Assembly (NCBI GenBank): GCA_021775595.1
Contig: JAJFHN010000072.1
Location: 1 to 64,000, forward strand
Reading direction: 5' to 3'
DNA length: 64,000 nt
From: Hyphomicrobiales bacterium
GTDB taxonomy: Bacteria > Pseudomonadota > Alphaproteobacteria > Rhizobiales > Methyloligellaceae
Below the pieces are notes generated by a model. That model did no database searches and had not been told where the DNA came from. It saw only the letters and a list, made by a program, of their open reading frames with translations. A program made the translations under genes and the position numbers. Below, piece by piece: positions 54,746-62,749 of the stretch; the stretch's first letter is position 1; each line of letters opens with the position of its first letter.

Positions 54746-56179
54746 CTAGTCGTCTGTCTGGTCGTCGCCGACGAACGCAACGCGAAGCAAATTCGTCGCT
54801 CCAGGCGTTCCGAGCGGAACTCCAGCCGATACGATGACACGCTGACCGGGCTGCGCATACCCCTCCTGATAGGCGATGCGACAAGCCTTATCCACCATGT
54901 GATCCAAGTCTTCCGGGTCGCTCGTCAGCACGCAATGCAATCCCCAAACAATCGCCAAGCGGCGTCCTGTCGCGGTGATCGGCGTCAGCGCCAGGATGGG
55001 TTGTGAAGGGCGCTCTCGCGCTGCGCGCAGGCCAGTCGCACCAGACGATGTGTAGCAAACGATCGCCGAGAGATTGAGCGTTGTCGCGATGGTGTGAGCC
55101 GCCGCGGTAATGGCATCGGCGCCGGTCGCTTGGGGTTGGGTTTCTTGAGCGTGAAGGATGGCGCCAAACATATCGTCCTTCTCGACCTCCCGGGCGACGC
55201 GATCCATGGTCGCGACAGTCTCGACCGGGTAATCGCCAATTGCCGATTCGGCGGAGAGCATGATGGCATCGGCGCCATCGAAAACCGCGGTCGCGACGTC
55301 GGACACCTCCGCGCGCGTCGGCACTGGTGCGTTGATCATCGATTCGAGCATTTGCGTGGCTATGACCACTGGCTTGCCCGCATCACGCGCTGCCCGGGTA
55401 ATTTGCTTTTGCAATCCGGGCACCTGTTCGAGCGGCATTTCCACCCCTAGGTCGCCGCGCGCGACCATCAATCCATCGGACAATTCGATAATCCGGTCGA
55501 GCTGAAGGATTGCAGCAGGTTTTTCAATTTTGGCCATGATCGCCGCGCGGCCGCGCGCCAGTTTGCGGGCCTCGGCGACATCTTCGCTGCGTTGTACATA
55601 TGACAGCGCAATCCAATCGACGCCGAGATTGATCGCCGTTTCCAGGTCGTTTCTATCCTGTGAGGTCAACGCACCCACGGGCAGAATTGTATCGGGCAAA
55701 CTGATGCCCTTTCTGCTGCTAAGCGCGCCGGCGACCAGGACTTCGGTTTCAATTGCGTCACGGGTGGCATCGGTCACCCGAAGCCGCAGGCGCCCGTCGT
55801 CGAGAAGCAGGACATGCCCACGCTCGACCGTTTCGAATATCTCGCCATGTGGAAGATGAACGCGTTCCGCCGAGCCGATGCTCGCCTCGCGATCGAGTTG
55901 AAAGTTTGCGCCCTTACGCAAGTCGATCTTGCCGCCCTCGATATCGCCAATGCGCAATTTTGGCCCCTGCAGATCCGTCAAAATGGCGATCGGGCGGCCT
56001 TTTTCGGCTTCGATGCGGCGAATGATCGTGTGTAATTCGGCGAGCTCATCGCCCGTCGTATGGCTCATATTGATGCGAAATACGTCGGCGCCGGCATCGA
56101 ACAGACCCCGGATCACATCCGGTTCGGAAGAGGCTGGGCCAAGAGTGGCAACAATCTTAACCCTGCGATTTCGCCTCAT
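54746..56179 (-). CDS. pyk: Pyruvate kinase
   Basis: This 477-residue enzyme transfers phosphate from phosphoenolpyruvate to ADP in the cytoplasm. It begins MRRNRRVKIVATLGPASSEPDVI, and the active-site region IMAKIEKPAAI, LMVARGDLGVEMP and ATQMLESMINAPVPTRAEVSDVATAVFDGADAIMLSAESAIGDYPVE is complete. The C-terminal domain ends near GATNLLRVAFVG. Its start overlaps the stop of the DUF1036 gene by 4 bp (ATGA), so the two are co-translated. Confidence 0.96.
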   Translation of the reverse strand: MRRNRRVKIVATLGPASSEPDVIRGLFDAGADVFRINMSHTTGDELAELHTIIRRIEAEKGRPIAILTDLQGPKLRIGDIEGGKIDLRKGANFQLDREASIGSAERVHLPHGEIFETVERGHVLLLDDGRLRLRVTDATRDAIETEVLVAGALSSRKGISLPDTILPVGALTSQDRNDLETAINLGVDWIALSYVQRSEDVAEARKLARGRAAIMAKIEKPAAILQLDRIIELSDGLMVARGDLGVEMPLEQVPGLQKQITRAARDAGKPVVIATQMLESMINAPVPTRAEVSDVATAVFDGADAIMLSAESAIGDYPVETVATMDRVAREVEKDDMFGAILHAQETQPQATGADAITAAAHTIATTLNLSAIVCYTSSGATGLRAARERPSQPILALTPITATGRRLAIVWGLHCVLTSDPEDLDHMVDKACRIAYQEGYAQPGQRVIVSAGVPLGTPGATNLLRVAFVGDDQTDD

Positions 56180-56742
56180 TGATCCTTCGCTTCGACGTTT
56201 TTTGTCTCTTCAAGACGAACTGTCCAACTGGACTCCTCGCCGGTGTCGACTTCGAAAAAGCCGGTTCGTTTGAAGCCCCGTTCGGCGCAGTTGTCGATCT
56301 CAGTAATCGTGAACGGCTTGTCGTCCGTGCACATATAGAGTTTTCCGCTCCACTCTCCCGATTGGTCGTAGTCGAGCACATGGAGATAGTAGTAGCGGTT
56401 TATAAGCTTGCCGGTGACAACAGTCTCACATGTATGTGACGCAATGTTCCACCAACCCTCGCTGACCCAGCCCTTTGTCGATTTATAGCCGACTGCCACG
56501 CCGACCCGGCTGGACGTCGTATTGCATAGTTTTAGCCCGCGCGCGCCTCCAAGGCCGCTGGAGCCGGATTGCGGCGCGGCCTTTTCCTGCGGTGAGGTCT
56601 CGGTGTTGCAGCCGGCACTGAGCAATGACGCACTCGAGATAGCCAGTGCTACACAGATCGTGCGCGCCAGCGACAATCTCTCAACGCGCCGATCGCTCGT
56701 AGGCCGCTTATTGGCCGCTGCATGCACCGAATTCAGGTTCAT
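56176..56742 (-). CDS. DUF1036 lipoprotein
   Basis: The ATG at 56742 gives 188 residues; the frame extends upstream to 56838. A lipoprotein signal (about 26-48) ends in LLSAGC. The DUF1036 domain follows: GLKLCNTTSSRVGVAVGYKSTKGWVSEGWWNIASHTCETVV, HVLDYD and MCTDDKPFTITEIDNC. Function unknown. It lies between pyk and the glycerate kinase gene in the same operon, an arrangement I recall from other alphaproteobacteria. Confidence 0.85.
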   Translation of the reverse strand: MNLNSVHAAANKRPTSDRRVERLSLARTICVALAISSASLLSAGCNTETSPQEKAAPQSGSSGLGGARGLKLCNTTSSRVGVAVGYKSTKGWVSEGWWNIASHTCETVVTGKLINRYYYLHVLDYDQSGEWSGKLYMCTDDKPFTITEIDNCAERGFKRTGFFEVDTGEESSWTVRLEETKNVEAKDQ

Positions 56743-56834
56743 TTGTCGTAATCGCTTGGAAAACGAAGGTCTGGTTCCATTTCTAATATTCGGAATGATA
56801 TCAGCCCTCGGCGTTCGTACGATCCTCGTACGAA

Positions 56835-58121
56835 TCAAGGCTCCACCAGAATCGCTCTGAAATCGTTAACATTGGTAAATGTGGGACCCGTGACCAACAG
56901 ATCTCCAATTGCCGCAAAGAAGCCCGATGAATCGTTATTTTCCAGAAATTTTTGTGGGTCAAGACCTCTCTCTCTGGCACGCGAGAGGGTGTGCGGCCCA
57001 ATTATGGCGCCAGCGGGGTCGTCGCTGTCGCCAGACCCACCATCAGTGCCGTCGCTGTCGGCCGCCAGCGCCCAAATGCCTTCAAGTCCATCAAGGGCGC
57101 AGGCCAGCGCTAGCGCAAATTCTTGGTTCGGTCCGCCGCGCCCACTGCCAATCAGAGTTACTGTCGCCTCGCCGCTTGAAAGAAGCACGCATTTGGCGCC
57201 CTGCTTATGGGATTTGCGTGCCAGTGATGCGTGTAACTCGGCCAGGCTGCGTGCTTCGGCTTCAAGGTCTGATCCGATGATTGTTGGAGCGTATCCGCGC
57301 TGCTCGGCCGCCTTGGCGGCTGCTTCCATTGCTTGCGACGGAGACGCCACGATCGTGTAATCCGTTGAGGCGAATATGGGGTCGTCTTTACCGGGCGCGT
57401 CAGACGCGCGGCGCGATAAAGCGGAAACCGCTTCATCGCTCAAGGAGATGCCGTATCTCTTAAGACAGGCAAGCGCCTCGGTCTGCGTCGTGGAATCCGC
57501 CACCGTGGGGCCCGAGCCAATAACGTCCGGTGCATCGCCTGCCACGTCCGAGATCGCCAAGGTGACGAGTTTTGCCGGTGCGATGGCCTTTGCCAGCTGT
57601 CCGCCCTTGATGCGAGACAGGTGTTTGCGGACACAATTGATCTCTCCAATGGACGCGCCAGATCGCAGCAATTGGTCACCAATATGCTGCTTGTCGGCCA
57701 GCGTTACGCCATCGATTGGAGCGGCCCATAGCGCCGAAGCGCCCCCGGAAAGAAGCACGACGACCAGATCGTCATCGCTCGCGTCTCGAGCCAGCTCAAG
57801 CGATCGCTCGGCTGCCATAACGCTGTTGGCGTTGGGTGTGGGGTGCCCAGCCACGATTGCCTCAAATTTTTGACAGGGCAATTGATAGCCTTGACGCGTT
57901 ACGACCAAGCCGCTGAGGCGGTCATCTTCGACGGACACCAAATAGCGCGCCTCGGCCGCTTGCGCCATGGCACCTGCCGCCTTACCGGCTGCAAGCACGA
58001 TCGTTCGCCCACGCGCCGCCGGTTCAGGCAGATGGGGCGGCAGGCAGCGCAATGGATCGGCTGCATCGACAGCCGCGCGAAACAGGTCCATGAGCAACTG
58101 TCGTGGCGCAGTTTGCGTCAT
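56835..58121 (-). CDS. Glycerate 2-kinase (GckA/TtuD, MOFRL family)
   Basis: This 428-residue enzyme phosphorylates D-glycerate to 2-phosphoglycerate. The N-terminal Rossmann-like domain (ILAAGKAAGAMAQAAEARY, GHPTPNANSV, DLVVVLLSGGASALWAAP) and the MOFRL domain (CVLLSSGEATVTLIGSGRGGPNQEFALALA, AADSDGTDGGSGDSDDPAGAII) are complete. In serine-cycle methylotrophs and in tartrate or glyoxylate metabolism this step feeds C3 into the pathway; pyk in the same operon would convert the product further to pyruvate via enolase. Older annotations call the family hydroxypyruvate reductase. Confidence 0.92.
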   Translation of the reverse strand: MTQTAPRQLLMDLFRAAVDAADPLRCLPPHLPEPAARGRTIVLAAGKAAGAMAQAAEARYLVSVEDDRLSGLVVTRQGYQLPCQKFEAIVAGHPTPNANSVMAAERSLELARDASDDDLVVVLLSGGASALWAAPIDGVTLADKQHIGDQLLRSGASIGEINCVRKHLSRIKGGQLAKAIAPAKLVTLAISDVAGDAPDVIGSGPTVADSTTQTEALACLKRYGISLSDEAVSALSRRASDAPGKDDPIFASTDYTIVASPSQAMEAAAKAAEQRGYAPTIIGSDLEAEARSLAELHASLARKSHKQGAKCVLLSSGEATVTLIGSGRGGPNQEFALALACALDGLEGIWALAADSDGTDGGSGDSDDPAGAIIGPHTLSRARERGLDPQKFLENNDSSGFFAAIGDLLVTGPTFTNVNDFRAILVEP

Positions 58122-58225
58122 GACCGGCGGCAGCCTCTCTTGATCGTCGAGCTAGGCGGATTAAGTCCCTTTGGTGCGCATAAGAGCTGTGGCGCCCATT
58201 CGTCGAGCTTATTATATTGCTGCTG

Positions 58226-59080
58226 ATGCTTGACCAAACGGAAGAACTCGAAGGGCAGGATAGCGGGGGCTATCGACCTTACATCCAGCTGCCCGGGGAT
58301 ATCAAAAAGAGCTGTATCATATTGTGCGATCACGCGTGCAACACGTTGCCCGCTGATTATGCTGCACTTGGGCTTTCGCCTGAGCAGCTCTCGCGCCATA
58401 TCGCTTATGATATCGGCGCTGCGGGTGTCACAAGCCGATTGAGCGAGCTCCTGGGCGCGCCCGCCGTGATGGCGAATTTCTCGCGGCTGCTGATCGATCC
58501 CAATCGCGGCCCCGACGACCCAACCCTGATCATGCGAATTTCCGATGGCGCCGTGGTTCCCGGCAACGTTCAGGTGGATGACACCGAAATCGAGCGCCGC
58601 AAATCGGCGTTCTACCAGCCCTATCACGACGCCATTGATGGCCTAATTGACGAGGCGATCGCGGCACAAACAATCCCAATGTTGCTTTCGGTTCATTCCT
58701 TCACAGAGCGCTTCAAAGGTCATGCTCGGCCGTGGCACGCGGCCGTTCTGTGGGACAAGGACGACCGCCTGCCGCGACCTCTAATCGACGCGCTGCGTAG
58801 GGAGCCTGACCTGATCATCGGAGAAAATGAGCCTTATTCCGGTGAACTTAAGGGCGACTGCCTCTATCAGCACGGCACAAAGCGGGGGCTGGCCCACGCG
58901 CTCATTGAGCTGCGCCAGGATCTCATTGCCGAGCCAAGCGGACAGCGCGCATGGGCAGAGCGTCTTGCGGGTGTCTTGACTGGACTCCTCAGTCATCCCA
59001 CCTTGGTCGCCGAGTTCGGAAAGGTCCGCCATTATGGATCGAGAACCGAAAACACATCCCATGATCAAAATGCAGGGTGA
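58226..59080 (+). CDS. N-formylglutamate amidohydrolase family protein (second copy)
   Basis: This 284-residue protein starts MLDQTEELEG; the TTG at 58217 is in frame. Motifs include CDHACNTLPADYAALG, YDIGAAGVTSRLSELL, LLIDPNRGPDDPTLIM, LLSVHSFTERFKG and NEPYSGELKGDCLYQHGTKRGLAHALIELRQDLI. These fit the N-formylglutamate amidohydrolase fold, in the branch often paired with DUF1244. It differs strongly from the copy at 42281, so they are probably not redundant. The following DUF1244 gene starts 4 bp after its stop. Confidence 0.9.
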   Translation: MLDQTEELEGQDSGGYRPYIQLPGDIKKSCIILCDHACNTLPADYAALGLSPEQLSRHIAYDIGAAGVTSRLSELLGAPAVMANFSRLLIDPNRGPDDPTLIMRISDGAVVPGNVQVDDTEIERRKSAFYQPYHDAIDGLIDEAIAAQTIPMLLSVHSFTERFKGHARPWHAAVLWDKDDRLPRPLIDALRREPDLIIGENEPYSGELKGDCLYQHGTKRGLAHALIELRQDLIAEPSGQRAWAERLAGVLTGLLSHPTLVAEFGKVRHYGSRTENTSHDQNAG

Positions 59081-59084
59081 GACA

Positions 59085-59396
59085 ATGGCGAATCTTGATA
59101 CGAAGACCGAAACCGAGCTGCAAGCCGCCGCGTTTCGGAGATTGGTGAAGCACCTTCGCGAGCGCGATGATGTTCAGAACATCGATCTCATGAATCTCGC
59201 CGGATTTTGCCGCAACTGCCTATCCAACTGGTTCCGCGAGGCTGCCGAAGACAAGGGCCTGGAAATGACCAAGGGCAAATCGCGCGAAATAATCTACGGC
59301 ATGCCCTACGATGATTGGAAGGCAGAGAACCAAACCCAAGCTTCTGAAGAGCAGCTTGCTCGCTACGAAGATGTTCGTCCCCGGGATGAGCACTGA
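59085..59396 (+). CDS. DUF1244 family protein
   Basis: This 103-residue cytoplasmic protein has the family's AAAFRRLVKHLRERDDVQNIDLMNLAGFCRNCLSNWFREAAEDKG...IYGMPYDDWKAENQ pattern. Its conserved CRNC motif may bind a metal. Starts at 59070 or 59061 are possible, but 59085 best matches related proteins. It is coupled to the amidohydrolase gene. Function is not established. Confidence 0.9.
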   Translation: MANLDTKTETELQAAAFRRLVKHLRERDDVQNIDLMNLAGFCRNCLSNWFREAAEDKGLEMTKGKSREIIYGMPYDDWKAENQTQASEEQLARYEDVRPRDEH

Positions 59397-59439
59397 GTGC
59401 CTCGCCCGCCTGCCGAAAACGTCACGTTTTTGATGTGGC

Positions 59440-60711
59440 CTATCTCAGCGCCGTACGGAATGGCAAGGGCGTCTCTGCTTGCGCAACCTGACCGCTTGAG
59501 TTTTCTGCAAACAGGTTTCTGACGGCCGGACCCTGAAAATGGGCCGAGATACCCGGCCGGCCAGCAGCCGCGTCATGCGTAAAATCGTAAGACAAGCGGA
59601 CATTGAGCTCCATCATCCAGAAGCCCGTCTGTTCTTGATCGGGATGGACCAGGTCGCCATGGTTCAGCGATGCTAAAACGGATGTGTGCTGATACTCCAA
59701 GAGATCGTCGTGATCCGGGTCGTCCATTGCGCCGCCGCCGCGCTCGTTTTGGTCGTTTTGAGATGGGAGCGTCATGCGCAGGGCCGCGCCGCCTTCAGTT
59801 GAAGAAAGGGCGGCCGTCTGCGCCCTGGCGGGCTGGCGGGCTGGCATCGGTATCGAAGCGGTCACTTCGTTGGACGCTGATGTTCTATTCTTGCCGCCAA
59901 ACGGTAAGGAAAGAGAGCTGGGGCTGAAGCTCGCCAAAATTGGGCCGGGTCTCGGTTTAGATTTGTAAGAGGGATCGTTTGCCCGAACCTTTGCCAGCGC
60001 AACTCTGTAATCTTTTTTTGTGATAGGCCTGCCGTCCTTCGGCACATGCTTTGATTTTCCATCGGGAAACAGCAACGCCAACTCCTGGCGCGGCAGGCGC
60101 GGCCAGTGCCGAACCCGGTCGGTGTCGACGTGTACGAATGGAATTCCCGATGTCGGGTAAAAGCCAACTCCGCCGACTTCGCGGATCAGCGCTGAATTGC
60201 GCAGGTCTTTGACCGATACATCGGGGAAGTGAATATCGGCTGCCTTACCCTGAATGTGCTGGCTCTTGCGCGCTTGTCCGCCGCCTTTGCGCCGCAGCGC
60301 GTTGTTGGTCTTCTTTGATCGGTAGCCGGAGATCAGGTGGATCGGCTTTTTCGATCCGAGCTCGGCGTGAAGCTCCCAGATGAGATCAACAAGCTCGGGC
60401 GCCATTTTGGTTGCTTCGTCGCGGCGCCAGTCCCGCATCATATGATTGATCTGCTCCATGGCCTCCGCAATATTTTGGCCATCGCGCCTATAGGTGATTT
60501 CAAGCCGTTCTTTGGTGTTGACGTTGTAAAAGGCAATAGAGCGCGTGTCGCCGGCAGCTGGCGCGCCTCGCGTAAGGCCCGTCAACACCATGCCTGCCAC
60601 GACTAGCGCGGCCGCAAAGCCGAATAGAAATCGATCCCTTTTCAGGATGATCCCCCGTCCCCGTTGGGCCACACTCGTTGGCGCGGCCGTTTCCCCTAAA
60701 TGCGCAGTCAA
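59440..60711 (-). CDS. DUF882 / YcbK-like peptidase M15 protein
   Basis: This 423-residue protein has an N-terminal helix (FLFGFAAALVVAGMVLTGL, about 28-47), followed by the DUF882 domain (about 55-210). Zn-peptidase-like motifs are HLISGYRSKKTN, SQHIQGKAADIHFPDV and GIPFVHVDTDRVRHWP, which place a His/Asp/His set like that of M15 peptidases. The C-terminal half (about 215-423) is low in complexity and disordered, longer than typical family members. It likely acts on peptidoglycan. Neighbour of the L,D-transpeptidase gene, though separated by a terminator. Confidence 0.88.
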   Translation of the reverse strand: MTAHLGETAAPTSVAQRGRGIILKRDRFLFGFAAALVVAGMVLTGLTRGAPAAGDTRSIAFYNVNTKERLEITYRRDGQNIAEAMEQINHMMRDWRRDEATKMAPELVDLIWELHAELGSKKPIHLISGYRSKKTNNALRRKGGGQARKSQHIQGKAADIHFPDVSVKDLRNSALIREVGGVGFYPTSGIPFVHVDTDRVRHWPRLPRQELALLFPDGKSKHVPKDGRPITKKDYRVALAKVRANDPSYKSKPRPGPILASFSPSSLSLPFGGKNRTSASNEVTASIPMPARQPARAQTAALSSTEGGAALRMTLPSQNDQNERGGGAMDDPDHDDLLEYQHTSVLASLNHGDLVHPDQEQTGFWMMELNVRLSYDFTHDAAAGRPGISAHFQGPAVRNLFAENSSGQVAQAETPLPFRTALR

Positions 60712-60825
60712 TCCAACGCAAAATACTTATGACGCAGATAATACTCGGGTTACGCGGTATCTGCCCCACTAAACCCTCTTAGTGGTAAAGCAATCGTAAC
60801 CGAGATTACGGGCAAAAGATGGCAC

Positions 60826-60853
60826 GAAAAACGGCAGGTCGTGCGACCTGCCG
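60826..60853 (-). terminator. Intrinsic terminator after the L,D-transpeptidase gene
   Basis: CGGCAGGTC-gtgc-GACCTGCCG (60832-60853), a perfect 9-bp stem, is followed on the minus strand by TTTTT (60827-60831). It lies about 25 bp beyond the stop at 60879. Confidence 0.9.
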
Positions 60854-60878
60854 TTGTATCCACAGTAAATTGGATTGC

Positions 60879-62567
60879 CTAGAGTTTGAGCGATGAAGCC
60901 ATGCGCGAATCGTGACTGTATGGATCGCTGTAAACGCGCATCTTGCCGTTATCGTCCACCCATGCCGTGAAGTAGGTGATGTGGACCGGAATCTTGTTCT
61001 TCAATCCGACATGATTGTTGTTGCCGCTAGTAAACGCGCGCCCGACGCTGGCGGCTGACCAGCCCCTGTCGCGCATCAACAGAGCTTCGGCAAGACGACG
61101 TGGATTCTGCACCCTGACGCAGCCATGGCTGTAGGTGCGCTGATCACGCGCGAAGTAGAATTTTTCCTGCGTGTCGTGCAAGTAGACATCGTGCTTGTTG
61201 GGGAACATGAATTTCACATTTCCCAACACATTCAACCCGCCCGGCGGCTGATAGAAGTGATATCGCGTGATGTCGACCTTGTTCCAATTGACGGAACTGG
61301 CGCTGATTTCGCGGCCTTTGTATTTCACGTAGAGGCCGTACATCTTCAAAATTCTGGGCCGGCCGCTGAAATTGAACAACCCACCGCCGCCGCCACTTCT
61401 GAGTGAGGGCAAGAGCTCTTCACGCTTGATCGAGTTCGGCACGTTCCAATAGGGATTGAACACGATGTGATCCATCGGCGCGCTGAAGATCGGCGTTTGG
61501 TAGCGCAGCTTGCCGACGACCGCCCGTTCGGTGAGAACGTTCTTGCCGTTGTGCGACACACGCACCTTGTATTCGGGAACATTGACGCGAACGTGCAATT
61601 TGCCGAGATCCTGTGGCAGCCAGCGCCAGCGCTCCATATTGGCCAAGATCATCTTGACGCGATTGCGCGGAGTGGCGGTCTTAGCCTTGCCGTTCAATGC
61701 CCGCACGGTCGAGGGGCCTACGACCCCATCAGCGCGCAGTCCTTTTTTCTTCTGGAATGCCCTGACGGCCACCTCTAGTGAAGAATCGTAGATCTCCGCG
61801 CTATAGACCGGCTGACCCTCACGCATGGGCACGGACAGCTCGAGGCGTTGCCTCAAGACAGCGACGGATGCATGCCGTTTGCCCGGCTTCAATATCGGGC
61901 CACTGGGGATCACGACGCGTTTTTCTTCGACTTTAACAATCGATTTGCCGCGCGCTTCGGCGAGCTTTTTGCGAAGCGCTTCGAATTGCGGGTGCTTGGG
62001 ATGGAAGCTGAGCAGATATTCTGACGGATCATCGAGCTTCGCGAGATTGCTCATGATCTCGTCAACCTCGGGGACGTCGTCGGTCGGATCGTAATTTTTG
62101 CTGATGCCATGAATTTTCGGACGACCCATCCGTGCATCCCGGGCGTATTTCAGGATGGCTTTGTTCAGCTTGAGTTCGGCATCGGCAAGCCACTGCGCGG
62201 ACGGCATGCTGCGTACGGCCGAAACTGCCGCAGTGGGCACGTCGTAGTCGGCCGGATAGAGTCCGTAGTCATCGGACTCCTGGAGAATTTTAATGGCTTT
62301 GATGGCGCGGGACTTCAATCCAGTGTCATCGACCCAGATCGGCGCGCGGTGATCAGCGAAATACTCGACCAGCGCGCCATGCTCGCGCTTTTCAGACTTG
62401 GACGCATCGCGAACGGTATCAGAGAGCGATTGCTGAACCTCAAAGCCAACCGCGTCGACACGCGTGATCAGCCTTTCAGGCGCACCTGGCTCCACGGCAA
62501 TAGCCTGCGGCGCAGCAGCAATACTGGCCGCCAGCCCCAACGCAAAACACTTGGCAAACCGCATCAT
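60879..62567 (-). CDS. L,D-transpeptidase (YcbB/LdtD type)
   Basis: This 562-residue periplasmic enzyme makes 3-3 crosslinks in peptidoglycan or attaches lipoprotein. A signal peptide (about 1-24) is followed by a helical N-terminal domain (DDYGLYPADYD at about 95), a PG_binding_1 domain (VRAFQKKKGLRADGVVGPSTVRALN, about 270-295) and the YkuD catalytic domain (about 340-500). The nucleophile is Cys483 in YSHGCVRVQNP, with the conserved His in the same motif and HDTQ about 20 residues earlier. A strong terminator follows the gene. Confidence 0.94.
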   Translation of the reverse strand: MMRFAKCFALGLAASIAAAPQAIAVEPGAPERLITRVDAVGFEVQQSLSDTVRDASKSEKREHGALVEYFADHRAPIWVDDTGLKSRAIKAIKILQESDDYGLYPADYDVPTAAVSAVRSMPSAQWLADAELKLNKAILKYARDARMGRPKIHGISKNYDPTDDVPEVDEIMSNLAKLDDPSEYLLSFHPKHPQFEALRKKLAEARGKSIVKVEEKRVVIPSGPILKPGKRHASVAVLRQRLELSVPMREGQPVYSAEIYDSSLEVAVRAFQKKKGLRADGVVGPSTVRALNGKAKTATPRNRVKMILANMERWRWLPQDLGKLHVRVNVPEYKVRVSHNGKNVLTERAVVGKLRYQTPIFSAPMDHIVFNPYWNVPNSIKREELLPSLRSGGGGGLFNFSGRPRILKMYGLYVKYKGREISASSVNWNKVDITRYHFYQPPGGLNVLGNVKFMFPNKHDVYLHDTQEKFYFARDQRTYSHGCVRVQNPRRLAEALLMRDRGWSAASVGRAFTSGNNNHVGLKNKIPVHITYFTAWVDDNGKMRVYSDPYSHDSRMASSLKL

Positions 62568-62749
62568 CGTTTTTCCCTGTATCGCATTTTCGCGTTTACG
62601 AGAGCATGATTCGATTAAAAGCTATCGCTGCCCCACAAATTTGACCAGCAGAATGCGGACAATTTCAGGTCGCGCGCAGCCTTTTTCCGACTAAGTGTTG
62701 CATTCATGCAAACATCTAGGGCGTTTCGGCACAAAATGGCCGCAATTCA

